A stretch of 64,000 nucleotides of DNA from assembly GCA_040220135.1 (NCBI GenBank), contig JAVJTT010000021.1, positions 281,063-345,062 of the forward strand, in the 5' to 3' direction. Every line of letters begins with the position of its first letter. Positions within the stretch are counted from its first letter, which is position 1. Below are positions 34,472 to 43,895 of this stretch, in pieces. The position numbers were made by a program, and so were the translations under genes. The notes beneath the pieces were generated by a model, which worked only from the letters and a program-made list of their open reading frames with translations, searched no databases and was not told where the DNA came from. This stretch comes from CAJXMH01 sp040220135 (lineage in GTDB: Bacteria > Bacteroidota > Bacteroidia > Flavobacteriales_E > Vicingaceae).

Positions 34472-36286
34472 ATGAGACATTTATTAATCCTCTTTATTTG
34501 CTTGACATTTTTTACAACCTCAAACGCACAACCTTCAAGTGGTGGACCAGATAATTTTGGATATACATATAAAACATCAATGGACCCTAATGGCCCGAGC
34601 TACCAATGGTTTGATATCAGCACAATTGGAACTTTTGTAGGAGGACTTTCTGACGACAATTTTGTAGGGCCATACCCCATTTCAAATTTTCCATTTTACA
34701 GTAGCACACCTTCGCAGCTATACATTGGTTCCAATGGCTACGTTGCTTTTAACGGAACTAACATTGCCTCAACCGGAGGAAACTTCCCTTTTATTCCAAC
34801 TTCAGGAGGACCTAATAACTATATTGCTCCATTATTAACTGATTTAACTTTTGCAGGCAATTCGAGCAATGCCGCCACTGCTTATTACTACAATCAAGGA
34901 GATACCATTTGCATTTCATATGAAAAAGTGCCGTTTTGGTACAACAATGCCAATCAGTACTTTGGGGAAAATACATTTCAAATAATTTTAAATAAGGCTG
35001 ATTCCTCGATTACATTTAACTACAAATTACAAGTTGCAAACCCTGACCCAACCTACACTAACGATTACCTGACCATAGGCATAGAAAATGCTACCGGTGC
35101 CGATGGCTTGCAGTACTATAGGGGAACAACTTTTCCTCCCACTTCCTTTTCCGTCAAGTTCTACTATCCCAATATTGTGCAGCCGGTAACGGACATAAAA
35201 GCATCTTGGGTTAACAATGAAAACAATGGCGGCATTTTTATTCCTAGAAACAGTAGCTATCAACCTACCCTAAATGTAGAAAACATTGGCAATCAGGCCG
35301 TCAATAGCCGAATTAATTTTAATTATGAATTCTACCATACTGGGGGAATTTTAATTGGTTCAGATACTGGTAGCATTGCTAGCCTTGGAGTAGGCGAAGA
35401 CTCGTCCTTTACTTTTTCTCAACCCTTGAGCGCTATTAATGCCGACCGATACTATATGAAAACTTACATAGAACAAGTAGCCAATGACAACATTCGGTTA
35501 AACGACACTTTAACTACTTTGGTGAAAGTAGTTGATACCTCTTCAGTACCCCTTACGCTTGACTATTCTGAGCAATTTCAAAATGCAGGTGCCATTAGTT
35601 GGAGTGGCGGAAATGCAGGAGTGGGAATTTATGTTGAACCTCCCTATTATCCCGCAAGAATTACTGCTGCAAACTTTTACATCAGCGGTTTTGGCGGTGG
35701 TGGAATTTCCGGTTTTCATTCTGTTTTGTATGACGATAATGCAAGAGGAGGAGGTCCGGGCACTGTTTTGGACTCAGCTTTTATTCCTTCTTTTGCCTTC
35801 ACCACCGGGAGTTATTACAAAGACTCTCTGAGAAACAATGTGGTTATTAACAGTGGCGGTGTGTACTTATTATGGCTAATGGGTCCTGGAGGCATACAAC
35901 TTGGCCGAACCATTGACTTTCCTGCTTCACAGCAAACCTATGAATTCATTGGAGGTGCCTGGGCTCCTTACAGAGATAAAGATACAGAGGAGTTTATGAT
36001 GAATATTGAAATTCAACCCTTATCCGTTGATTTGGCTGACACAAAAAAAGACCAGCTTATTAGCCGTGTTTTCCCAAACCCATCTTCAAACATGATAACG
36101 GTTGAGTTGAAACAAGCTTTGGATTATCAAGAAGTAGTATCTCTAATGAATGTAAAAGGTCAAAAAGTGAACTGCAAAATTTTACGATACCCGAATCAAT
36201 TAAAGCTATACAAAGGCAATTTGGCCAAGGGGCAGTATTTTCTTCGCATTGGCCAAGAAACTAAATCAATTCAGTTTACAGATTAA
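34472..36286 (+). CDS. T9SS type A sorting domain protein, nidogen-like N-terminus
   Basis: A 604-residue secreted protein. Signal peptide 1-19. Residues about 25-230 (GPDNFGYTYKTS ... YIGSNGYVAFNGT ... APLLTDLTF) resemble the 'NIDO'-like all-beta domain seen in bacterial surface proteins. Ig-like and jelly-roll parts follow, and the last about 80 residues form the type A sorting domain (VFPNPSSN, NVKGQKV, KGQYFLRI). It is exported by the T9SS and probably attached to the cell surface. It overlaps the MBL gene by 11 bp (convergent). Confidence 0.8.
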   Translation: MRHLLILFICLTFFTTSNAQPSSGGPDNFGYTYKTSMDPNGPSYQWFDISTIGTFVGGLSDDNFVGPYPISNFPFYSSTPSQLYIGSNGYVAFNGTNIASTGGNFPFIPTSGGPNNYIAPLLTDLTFAGNSSNAATAYYYNQGDTICISYEKVPFWYNNANQYFGENTFQIILNKADSSITFNYKLQVANPDPTYTNDYLTIGIENATGADGLQYYRGTTFPPTSFSVKFYYPNIVQPVTDIKASWVNNENNGGIFIPRNSSYQPTLNVENIGNQAVNSRINFNYEFYHTGGILIGSDTGSIASLGVGEDSSFTFSQPLSAINADRYYMKTYIEQVANDNIRLNDTLTTLVKVVDTSSVPLTLDYSEQFQNAGAISWSGGNAGVGIYVEPPYYPARITAANFYISGFGGGGISGFHSVLYDDNARGGGPGTVLDSAFIPSFAFTTGSYYKDSLRNNVVINSGGVYLLWLMGPGGIQLGRTIDFPASQQTYEFIGGAWAPYRDKDTEEFMMNIEIQPLSVDLADTKKDQLISRVFPNPSSNMITVELKQALDYQEVVSLMNVKGQKVNCKILRYPNQLKLYKGNLAKGQYFLRIGQETKSIQFTD

Positions 36287-37040
36287 GTTGTAAACCGTCA
36301 TAGGCTATATAGGTATTGGGTGCTAGCTCATTCTCCACTTCTCGGTGAAGTCCCATTAAATGGCTAATGTGAGTGAGGTAAGCCTTCTTGGGAGCTAATT
36401 CATCAATTAACATCTGGGCTTCTTCTAAGTTGAAATGAGAGATGTGTTTTTTCTTTCGAAGGGCATTCAAGACCAATACGTCAAGGCCTTTCAACTTTTC
36501 TTTTTCTTCTTCAGAAATGTAATTTGCATCAGTTAAGTAGGCGAAATCGTCAATTCTAAAACCTTTCACGGCTAATTTATAATGAAGGGCGTCAATCGGC
36601 ACTACCTCTACCCCACTGACATTAAAGCTTTCTTTATCAAAACTATTTAAGTTTATTTCTGGAACGCCGGGATATTTGTTTTCTGCGAAAACATAAGGAA
36701 ACTCTCTTTTAAGCGCCACTTGAACTTGGTCCGTAGCATACACTTCCATGGCTTTGCCATTTTTCTTAAAGTTAAAGGCTCGAATATCATCTAGGCCTGC
36801 TACGTGATCTTTATGTTCGTGGGTAAACAAAACGGCATCTAAGTCAGTAACCCTTTGCCGCAGCATTTGCGCTCTAAAGTCTGGGCCGGTATCCACTACA
36901 ATATTGGTTTTTTCTTTTTCTATCAATATGGAACATCGCGTGCGATTGTCTCTTGGGTCTATGGATTGGCAAACCTCACAATCACAGGCAATAACCGGCA
37001 CACCTTGTGAGGTACCACTTCCTAAGATTGTTACTTTCAT
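36276..37040 (-). CDS. MBL-fold metal-dependent hydrolase (PhnP-like)
   Basis: A 254-residue metallo-beta-lactamase fold protein. THEHKDH (H74, H76, D78, H79) is the metal site, and C19, C21 and C24 (CDCEVC) form the extra zinc-binding cluster that defines the PhnP/cyclic phosphodiesterase-type branch. LTHISH near the C-terminus adds the last His ligands. Likely a phosphodiesterase in the cytosol. It lies 1 bp after the cysteine desulfurase gene on the same strand and probably shares its transcript. Confidence 0.88.
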   Translation of the reverse strand: MKVTILGSGTSQGVPVIACDCEVCQSIDPRDNRTRCSILIEKEKTNIVVDTGPDFRAQMLRQRVTDLDAVLFTHEHKDHVAGLDDIRAFNFKKNGKAMEVYATDQVQVALKREFPYVFAENKYPGVPEINLNSFDKESFNVSGVEVVPIDALHYKLAVKGFRIDDFAYLTDANYISEEEKEKLKGLDVLVLNALRKKKHISHFNLEEAQMLIDELAPKKAYLTHISHLMGLHREVENELAPNTYIAYDGLQLNL

Positions 37041-37041
37041 A

Positions 37042-38169
37042 TTATTGATATATTCTTTTTAAAATTTCAATGCATTTGTCAATCTCAACAATATTATTAA
37101 AGCGACCAAATGAAAAACGAACGGAAGGTCGGTCCATAGGTACACCAATAGCCTGCAAAACATGAGAACCCACATTACTTCCGGAAGAACAAGCACTTCC
37201 TCCCGATGCGCTCACTCCTTCAATATCTAGATTGTAGAGGAACATTTCATCCATCTCAGAAGAAGGAAAACAGACACTTAAAACGGTGTACAAAGAATCT
37301 TCAGCCTCCGAGTCTCCATTAAAAGTTACCTCTGGAATCTCCTCTTTAAGTCTTTTTATCATATAGCTTTTCAGCCCCTGAATGTGTTTTTGATGTCCCT
37401 TCAAATTGTGATAAGCTAATTCAAGCGCCTTCTTAAGCCCCACAATCCCGTAAATGTTCTCTGTACCTGCTCTCATATTGCGCTCTTGCGCACCTCCGGT
37501 AATCAGCGGATTGATAGATACATCGCTATTAATGTACACAAAACCAATGCCTTTTGGGCCGTGAAACTTATGGGCAGCACAGGTGGCAAAGTGAAGGTTT
37601 AGCTCCTGAAAATCAAAATCATAATGCCCCATGGTTTGAACCGTGTCGGAATGAAAGTAAGCCCCCTTCTCTTTGCAGATACTTCCCACTTCTTTCAAAG
37701 GTAAAAGTGTAGCAATTTCATTGTTGGCGTGCATCAAACTAACTAGAGTTGTTTCTTCAGTGTCTAGCAGTTCTTTTAAATGGTTCAAGTCAACTTTCCC
37801 TTTTTTATCCACCTTTACTAAGCTCAGTCGCACCCCAAAATTCTCCTCCATTTCTTCTGCAGTATGCAAAACGGCATGATGCTCTAAGGGCGAAGAAATG
37901 ATGTGTTTTACCCCTAGATCTTCTACCGCGCAACGCAAAACCATATTGTCTGCTTCTGTACCGCCTGAAGTGAAGAAAAATTCAGCTGGACTCGCATTAA
38001 AGTGAGCAGCTACAGCCTTTCGAGCTTGTTCTATAACCGAACGAGCAATACGACCATGATTGTGAATAGAACTTGGGTTTCCAAATGTTTCTTTTAAAAC
38101 CGGAACCATTGACTCTGCCACGATTGGATCGATGGGCGTGGTAGCTGCATTGTCCAAATATATGTTCAT
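37042..38169 (-). CDS. Cysteine desulfurase (NifS/IscS family)
   Basis: A 375-residue PLP enzyme that removes sulfur from cysteine for Fe-S clusters or thiolated molecules. Lys201 (CAAHKFHGPKG) binds PLP; Cys327 (GGSACSSGS) is the persulfide-carrying nucleophile; the N-terminal YLDNAATTPI and the TSGGTEADN block are diagnostic. The loop around C327 is short, which suggests the class with a short catalytic loop. No iscU or other ISC genes are nearby, so the pathway target cannot be assigned. Confidence 0.93.
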   Translation of the reverse strand: MNIYLDNAATTPIDPIVAESMVPVLKETFGNPSSIHNHGRIARSVIEQARKAVAAHFNASPAEFFFTSGGTEADNMVLRCAVEDLGVKHIISSPLEHHAVLHTAEEMEENFGVRLSLVKVDKKGKVDLNHLKELLDTEETTLVSLMHANNEIATLLPLKEVGSICKEKGAYFHSDTVQTMGHYDFDFQELNLHFATCAAHKFHGPKGIGFVYINSDVSINPLITGGAQERNMRAGTENIYGIVGLKKALELAYHNLKGHQKHIQGLKSYMIKRLKEEIPEVTFNGDSEAEDSLYTVLSVCFPSSEMDEMFLYNLDIEGVSASGGSACSSGSNVGSHVLQAIGVPMDRPSVRFSFGRFNNIVEIDKCIEILKRIYQ

Positions 38170-38184
38170 CTTGGATGGCTTTAC

Positions 38185-39582
38185 TTAAATAATTTCTTTA
38201 ATCTCAGCTATGATTTTCTCTGCTAAAGCTTCTGCCTTTTCGGCCGATTCACTTTCTGAATAAACTCTTATTATGGGCTCTGTATTCGACTTTCTTAGGT
38301 GCACCCACTCTTTGTCAAACTCTATTTTTAATCCATCAATAGTAGTGTGCGGTTGGTTTTTGTATTTTTTCTCCATTTCTAGCAAGAGCTTATCAACATC
38401 TATCTCAGGAGTTAACTGAATTTTATTCTTTGAAATCGTATAATCCTTGTAGGTTGCTCTGAGTTCAGTAGTCAACACTTTATTCCCTGCTTTTGCCGTG
38501 GCTAAGTGTGATAAAAATAGCGCAATACCCACCAAAGCGTCTCTACCATAGTGTGATGCAGGATAGATCACTCCCCCATTTCCTTCTCCGCCAATAACCG
38601 CATTAACTGCTTTCATTTGGCTGACTACATTGACTTCTCCAACCGCAGAAGCATGGTATTCACCGCCATGTTTTTCTGTAACGTCTCGCAGGGCTCTAGT
38701 TGAAGATAGGTTACTTACGGTATTTCCCTTTTCTTTGCTCAACACATAATCAGCTACTGCTACTAGAGTGTACTCTTCACCAAACATGCTACCATCTTCT
38801 GAGACCAAGGCCAAACGGTCAACATCCGGATCTACCACGATTCCTAAATCTGCATTTTCTTCTTTTACTTTTTCAGAAATAGCAGTTAGGTTTTCAGCAA
38901 GCGGCTCGGGGTTGTGAGGAAAATTGCCATTTGGCTCACAAAACAATTCAACTACTTGAGTAACCCCTAGAGCTTTGAGTAATTCAGGTACAAAGATCCC
39001 ACCCGTTGAATTCACGCCATCTACCACCACTCTGAAGTTACATTTTTTAATGGCTGCAACGTCTACATAATCCAATTCAAGTATTTTTTGAATGTGAATC
39101 TGCAAGTAGTCCCCTTTCTCTTGGTATTCGCCTAAATCGTCTATTCCAGCAAAATCAAAATCCTTGTCTTCAGCAAGCTCTAAAATGCGTTTCCCTTCAT
39201 TTCCTGAAATAAATTCCCCTTTCTCATTCAAAAGCTTTAGGGCATTCCATTGCTTGGGGTTATGACTAGCGGTTAAAATGATACCCCCATCTGCCTTTTC
39301 TTCCGGTACGGCAATTTCAACCGTAGGGGTAGTTGATAAACCAAGGTCGATGACATTGATACCGACGCCTTGTAGCGCTCCTACAACCAAACGGTTTACC
39401 ATAGGCCCGCTCATTCTAGCGTCTCTTCCTACTACCACAGTAAGTTTGTCTGATTTTTTTGTTTCTCTTAACCAACGGCCATAGGCTGTGGCAAAGCTAA
39501 CAATGTCTTGAGGGGTTAAATTATCGTGTACTTTTCCTCCTATGGTTCCGCGTATTCCGGAGATTGATTTTATCAGGGTCAT
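38185..39582 (-). CDS. glmM: Phosphoglucosamine mutase
   Basis: A 465-residue alpha-D-phosphohexomutase that converts glucosamine-6-P to glucosamine-1-P for UDP-GlcNAc and hence peptidoglycan. Phosphoserine loop TASHNPKQWNALK (Ser106), metal loop DPDVDRLA, and GEGNGG sugar-binding loop are all intact. Start at the ATG 39582: the frame is open to 39672, but that extension has no family counterpart and would cross the -7 box. Phosphomannomutase activity is an alternative in this superfamily; the length and loops fit GlmM-like enzymes of Bacteroidota. Confidence 0.88.
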   Translation of the reverse strand: MTLIKSISGIRGTIGGKVHDNLTPQDIVSFATAYGRWLRETKKSDKLTVVVGRDARMSGPMVNRLVVGALQGVGINVIDLGLSTTPTVEIAVPEEKADGGIILTASHNPKQWNALKLLNEKGEFISGNEGKRILELAEDKDFDFAGIDDLGEYQEKGDYLQIHIQKILELDYVDVAAIKKCNFRVVVDGVNSTGGIFVPELLKALGVTQVVELFCEPNGNFPHNPEPLAENLTAISEKVKEENADLGIVVDPDVDRLALVSEDGSMFGEEYTLVAVADYVLSKEKGNTVSNLSSTRALRDVTEKHGGEYHASAVGEVNVVSQMKAVNAVIGGEGNGGVIYPASHYGRDALVGIALFLSHLATAKAGNKVLTTELRATYKDYTISKNKIQLTPEIDVDKLLLEMEKKYKNQPHTTIDGLKIEFDKEWVHLRKSNTEPIIRVYSESESAEKAEALAEKIIAEIKEII

Positions 39583-39601
39583 AATGCGTAATTTTGCAAG
39601 G

Positions 39602-39609
39602 CAAAAGTA
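39602..39609 (-). promoter_or_regulatory. Candidate -7 box for glmM
   Basis: TACTTTTG on the minus strand, 19 nt before the ATG at 39582. It supports the short start of glmM. Confidence 0.45.
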
Positions 39610-39722
39610 GCAAAATAGGACTCGATTCTTTGTTAATTTCTTTGTGGAAAAGAAAGCCTCATTTTCACGCAAACATCAGTTCATTTTTTAACCTTTGTTT
39701 AAATCCACACCTCAAATATTCC

Positions 39723-41135
39723 ATGGATAATAGTTTTGGAAATTTCGCTGAAGAACCCTCAATAAAAGCTGTGGTTCTAAAGTACGAACAAATGCTATCG
39801 GACAAAAAAGCCCTGTTCTTTGATGTCGAAGAGTTTGAAGACCTAGTGGCCTACTACACCGATAAAAATGAATCCTCAAAAGCTTTAGCTGTGGTTGAGT
39901 TTGGGCTAAAACAGCATCCACAATCAGCCTCTCTGCTATTAAGTTGTGCGCAGTTGTATGTTTCAATTCACAAGCCACAAGAGGCCTTGCGTTTCCTAAA
40001 TATGGCTGAGAGCTTTGAGCCTTTTAACATTGACCTTTTCCATACTAAGGCTTCTATTTTCAGTCAGTTGAGAAAATCTGACAGAGCGATTGAGCAATTT
40101 AAAAAGGCACTTGAATTTGCCGACAAAGAGGAAAGAGAAGACATTTATTTGCAGCTGGCTTTTGAATACGAGAATGCCAACAAGCACTTTTTAGCCATAG
40201 AAACCTTAAAAGAAGTGCTCGCTTTCAACCCGGAAAATGAAATTGCGCTCTATGAGCTTGGCTTTTGCTACGACATCACTGAACTTAAAGAAGCGGGAAA
40301 AGATTATTTTACTGAGTTTGTAGACAAAAACCCATATTCTCATATCGGCTGGTACAATTTAGGGATCAGTTTTGCAAAACTTGACCTTTTCGAAAAAGCC
40401 ATTGAATGCTATGATTTTGCCATAGCCATTAAAGAAGACTACACTTCTGCCTACTTTAACAAAGCACATTGTTATTCAAAAATGGACCAATATGAGGATG
40501 CGCTAGCTTGCTACAGTGAAACCTTGCAATTGGATACCGAAGATGCCTTAAGTTATTTTTACATTGGTGAGTGCTATGAAAAATTGGAAGAATACGAAAA
40601 GGCAATCTCTTTTTACAAAAAGTCAGTAGAGCTCGATGAGTTTATAGCCGATGGATGGTTTGGCATCGCCTCTGCCCTATACGAACTTGACCGTTATCAA
40701 GAAGGTTTGAGTTACATAATTAAGGCCATTGAACTCGATGAATTCAATTTTGAATACTTCTACTTAAAAGGTGATTTAGAGGCTAAGTTAGACCTTAGTC
40801 AACAAGCCTTAGAATCTTACCAAAAAGCGCATGAAATAGATGAAAATGACGATGAGTTGCTCATTGACCTGGCCTTTAAGGCCGACGAACTTGGTCAAAC
40901 TGAGGCTGCTATGGAGTACTTTTGTGAAGGGGTAAGAAGTCAAGCTGATAATGCTAAGTTATTGTATAACTTTGTCGCCTTTCTGCTGAAGAAAGGTGAT
41001 GTAATTAATGCCATGTTTTACCTAGACATAGCACTTAAAAACCATTATGAGGAGCGAGAAGAGCTCTTTCTCCGATACCCTGAAGCAGAGCATGACCCAC
41101 AAGTGGTTGAATTGATTGAGTACTACAAAAAGTAA
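39723..41135 (+). CDS. Tetratricopeptide repeat protein
   Basis: A 470-residue soluble protein made almost entirely of TPR units of about 34 residues (for example FNIDLFHTKASIFSQLRKSDRAI, then GWYNLGISFAKLDLFEKAI, AYFNKAHCYSKMDQYEDAL and LSYFYIGECYEKLEEYEKAI, each split here only for reading). No signal peptide. Start at the ATG 39723, since the open upstream region has no TPR character. A scaffold for protein-protein contacts; partner unknown. First gene of a tightly packed operon with comA 3 bp downstream. Confidence 0.88.
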   Translation: MDNSFGNFAEEPSIKAVVLKYEQMLSDKKALFFDVEEFEDLVAYYTDKNESSKALAVVEFGLKQHPQSASLLLSCAQLYVSIHKPQEALRFLNMAESFEPFNIDLFHTKASIFSQLRKSDRAIEQFKKALEFADKEEREDIYLQLAFEYENANKHFLAIETLKEVLAFNPENEIALYELGFCYDITELKEAGKDYFTEFVDKNPYSHIGWYNLGISFAKLDLFEKAIECYDFAIAIKEDYTSAYFNKAHCYSKMDQYEDALACYSETLQLDTEDALSYFYIGECYEKLEEYEKAISFYKKSVELDEFIADGWFGIASALYELDRYQEGLSYIIKAIELDEFNFEYFYLKGDLEAKLDLSQQALESYQKAHEIDENDDELLIDLAFKADELGQTEAAMEYFCEGVRSQADNAKLLYNFVAFLLKKGDVINAMFYLDIALKNHYEEREELFLRYPEAEHDPQVVELIEYYKK

Positions 41136-41138
41136 TGC

Positions 41139-41924
41139 ATGAATTTCGAGCTTCCTCATATTCCGAAACGAACTAAATCTCCTCGTGATGAAGGGTTAAC
41201 CATGATGATGGATAAAGGGCTAAGCTGGCGACAAGCTGAAAACTTTGTCGACTCTTGCGCTGACTACACCGATGTGGTAAAGTTAGGTTTTGGAACTTCC
41301 TATTTAACGAAAGATTTTCAACGCAAACTAGATATTTATCATGCAGCAGGTATGAAAACCTACTTGGGTGGTACTTTGTTTGAAGCTTTCATTATACGCG
41401 GCATGTTCGATGATTACCGTAAGCTTTTAGAGAAATTCAACATTCAAATGGCAGAGGTTTCAGATGGCTCTATTGTCTTGAATCATGATTTGAAATGTCA
41501 CTACATAAAAGAATTAAGTAAAGATTACACCGTACTTTCTGAAGTAGGTTCTAAAGAAGAAGGCATTTTAATAAGTCCCAATAAGTGGATTAACATGATG
41601 CAGGCTGAACTTGAAGCCGGCTCTTGGAAAGTGATTGCCGAAGCCAGAGAGAGTGGCAATGTAGGAATTTATCGTCCCAATGGCACAGCCCACGTTGCTT
41701 TAGTGAACAAGATCATTTCAAAAGTAAAGGTGGAGAACATCTTATGGGAAGCGCCCAAAAAGGCACAACAGGTTTGGTTCATCAAACAGTTTGGCACCAA
41801 TGTTAATCTTGGAAACATTGCACACGATGAAGTTATTCCATTAGAAACCTTGCGCATTGGGCTTCGTGGAGATACCTTTCATGACTTTTTACCAGAGGAT
41901 ATTGTCAATAAAAACATAGAATGA
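41139..41924 (+). CDS. comA: Phosphosulfolactate synthase family protein (ComA-like)
   Basis: A 261-residue TIM-barrel protein of the ComA family, which adds sulfite to phosphoenolpyruvate to give (R)-phosphosulfolactate, first step of coenzyme M synthesis in methanogens. Family landmarks visible: PRDEGLTMMMDKGLS, VVKLGFGTSYL, YLGGTLFEAF, EVSDGSI, EVGSKEEG and LGNIAHDEVIPLETLRIGLRGDT. Bacteroidota do not make coenzyme M, so the product probably feeds another sulfonate (sulfolactate or cysteate for sulfonolipids) or the reaction has changed. Overlaps the rhodanese gene by 4 bp. Confidence 0.85.
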   Translation: MNFELPHIPKRTKSPRDEGLTMMMDKGLSWRQAENFVDSCADYTDVVKLGFGTSYLTKDFQRKLDIYHAAGMKTYLGGTLFEAFIIRGMFDDYRKLLEKFNIQMAEVSDGSIVLNHDLKCHYIKELSKDYTVLSEVGSKEEGILISPNKWINMMQAELEAGSWKVIAEARESGNVGIYRPNGTAHVALVNKIISKVKVENILWEAPKKAQQVWFIKQFGTNVNLGNIAHDEVIPLETLRIGLRGDTFHDFLPEDIVNKNIE

Positions 41925-42229
41925 AATTCTTGAATCTCGAGGCGAAAGCTTTTCAGGAAAAGCTTCAAAAAAACCAAAACGCCCGTTTAATAGACGTTAG
42001 AGAAGCTTACGAATATGAAGACTTCAACATTGGAGGTACCAATATTCCCATGAGCGAAGTACTAAGCAGAACTGAAGAGTTCGCCAATTGTCAAGAAATT
42101 TTAATTTGCTGTGCTTCTGGAAAGCGCTCAGCAGTGGTAGCGCATCATCTAGCTCGAAGACTACCTCAAACCAAAATATACTCTTTAACCGGTGGGCTTA
42201 CTGCCTTCCAAACCGAAGAAGCTTCATGA
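41921..42229 (+). CDS. Rhodanese-like single-domain protein
   Basis: A 102-residue rhodanese domain: LIDVREAYEYEDFNIGGTNIPMSE (CH2A-like region) and the catalytic loop CCASGKRSA (Cys at about 65). Such domains carry sulfane sulfur as a persulfide. It overlaps comA and the DUF368 gene through ATGA junctions, so it is translated with them. A supply of sulfur or sulfite near the ComA-like enzyme is a reasonable inference, not shown. Confidence 0.9.
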   Translation: MKFLNLEAKAFQEKLQKNQNARLIDVREAYEYEDFNIGGTNIPMSEVLSRTEEFANCQEILICCASGKRSAVVAHHLARRLPQTKIYSLTGGLTAFQTEEAS

Positions 42230-43152
42230 GTCGCAACAAGAAAGAATACCTCCTTATCGGATTAAAAGGAATGGCGATGGGAGCTGCCGATATCGTTCCT
42301 GGAGTTTCGGGTGGCACTATCGCTCTAATTGCCGGCATTTATGAAGAGTTTGTCAATGCTTTGAAGTCATTTAGCAGTGCCTTGGGAGTTTTGAAAAAGG
42401 ATGGTCTAAAAGCAACTTGGAAACACATTAACGGTAGTTTCCTTCTTGCCCTTTTCTGTGGTATTGCGGTGAGTTTAGTCACTTTAGTACAATTTATAAA
42501 ATACGCGCTTGAAAATCACGCCATTTTATTATGGTCCTTCTTTTTTGGACTGATCGTTGCCTCCTGCTACTTCGTAGGTAAGATGGTTAGTAAATGGGAT
42601 GCAGCTACAATCATTTCACTGATTGTTGGCACAGCAGCCATCTATTGGGTCACCACAATTAGCCCCGCTGAAACGAGCACATCACTTTGGTTTGTTTTCA
42701 TTTCCGGTATGTTGGCCATCTGTGCTATGATTCTTCCGGGAATATCGGGTTCCTTTATTTTAGTGCTACTTGGTAAGTATGCCTTTATCATAGAGGCTTT
42801 AAGTGAGTTAAGAATACAAGTAGCAGCTACTTTTGCTGCAGGCTGCGTAGTTGGTCTATTAAGCTTTAGTCACTTTCTTTCGTGGATGCTTAAAAAGTAT
42901 CACAACCTTACAATGGCCCTATTAACCGGTTTTATGATTGGATCCCTTAATAAGATCTGGCCTTGGAAGAAAACCTTAGAATGGGGGTTTGACCGACACG
43001 GAGAAAAAGTGGCTACTTTAGAAGAAAACATTCTTCCGGCACAATATGATGGAGAGAATCACTTATGGGCAGCCATTGGTTTAGGTTTAGTTGGATTTTT
43101 TGTTATTGTTGTATTGGAATTAGTAGCAGGTAAAAAGACAGAAGCATCGTGA
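42226..43152 (+). CDS. DUF368 family membrane protein, probable undecaprenyl-phosphate translocase (PopT-like)
   Basis: A 308-residue protein with about eight spans. The N-terminal block KGMAMGAADIVPGVSGGTIA and its repeat MILPGISGSFILVLLG are the DUF368 signature, an internal inverted duplication. DUF368 proteins have been shown in other bacteria to recycle undecaprenyl phosphate across the inner membrane; here that is by family only. Start at the ATG 42226 overlapping the rhodanese stop; the longer open frame has no membrane character upstream. It overlaps aroE by 4 bp. Confidence 0.85.
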   Translation: MSRNKKEYLLIGLKGMAMGAADIVPGVSGGTIALIAGIYEEFVNALKSFSSALGVLKKDGLKATWKHINGSFLLALFCGIAVSLVTLVQFIKYALENHAILLWSFFFGLIVASCYFVGKMVSKWDAATIISLIVGTAAIYWVTTISPAETSTSLWFVFISGMLAICAMILPGISGSFILVLLGKYAFIIEALSELRIQVAATFAAGCVVGLLSFSHFLSWMLKKYHNLTMALLTGFMIGSLNKIWPWKKTLEWGFDRHGEKVATLEENILPAQYDGENHLWAAIGLGLVGFFVIVVLELVAGKKTEAS

Positions 43153-43895
43153 GGGTATACGGACTTATCGGCAATCCCCTGTCCCACTCCTTTTCCAAAA
43201 AGTACTTTACAGATAAATTCATCAAGGACGCTATTCAAGATTCAACTTATCAGTTGTTTGAACTGGATCAGATAGATGAATTAATTAATCTAATCAAAGT
43301 AGAAAGTAACTTAAAGGGTTTAAACGTTACCATTCCATTCAAACAGTCCGTTATTCCTTTATTAGATGAAATTGATCATACCGCCAAAACAATTGGGGCA
43401 ATCAACACCATTAAGGTTACAGAAGAGAAAAAGCTGATCGGTTACAATACTGATGCCATTGGCTTTAGAGAAAGTCTACGTCCTTTTTTAGCCAAAGAAC
43501 ACCAACGAGCCTTGATTTTGGGCACCGGAGGAGCGGCAAAAGCAGTGGCCTTTGTGCTTAAGCAAATCGGTATTCCTTTTTATTTTGTTAGCCGGAGTGA
43601 AAAACCCTCACTTCAAACCATCCACTATAACGATCTTGATCACAAAGCCATAGAAACTTTTCGATTAATTATCAACTGCACTCCGGTGGGAATGTACCCA
43701 AATACAGATAAAACACCGCCACTACTGCTAGATGGAGTTGGAAGCCAACACTTAATTTACGACCTAATCTATAATCCCGAGGAAACTAAATTGCTTGCCC
43801 AAGCTAAAGCTAAGGGAGCGCTTGCCGTTAATGGGTTAAGCATGCTAAGACTGCAAGCAGAAACTGCTTGGAAGATTTGGAATTCAAAAGACTAA
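43149..43895 (+). CDS. aroE: Shikimate dehydrogenase
   Basis: A 248-residue NADPH-dependent enzyme of aromatic amino-acid synthesis. Shikimate site: GNPLSHSFS (Ser12/Ser14), catalytic Lys in NVTIPFKQSV and Asp in GYNTDAIGF. Cofactor loop: ILGTGGAAKAV. Start is a GTG overlapping the TGA of the DUF368 gene, the only start that keeps the MRVYGLIGNP N-terminus. Last gene of the TPR-comA-rhodanese-DUF368-aroE operon; 4-bp convergent overlap with the MFS gene. Confidence 0.95.
   Translation: MRVYGLIGNPLSHSFSKKYFTDKFIKDAIQDSTYQLFELDQIDELINLIKVESNLKGLNVTIPFKQSVIPLLDEIDHTAKTIGAINTIKVTEEKKLIGYNTDAIGFRESLRPFLAKEHQRALILGTGGAAKAVAFVLKQIGIPFYFVSRSEKPSLQTIHYNDLDHKAIETFRLIINCTPVGMYPNTDKTPPLLLDGVGSQHLIYDLIYNPEETKLLAQAKAKGALAVNGLSMLRLQAETAWKIWNSKD

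Noticed and set aside
42088..42225. N-terminal extension of the DUF368 protein
   Set aside because: The sequence is the rhodanese gene in another frame; the ATGA junction at 42226 gives the normal N-terminus.
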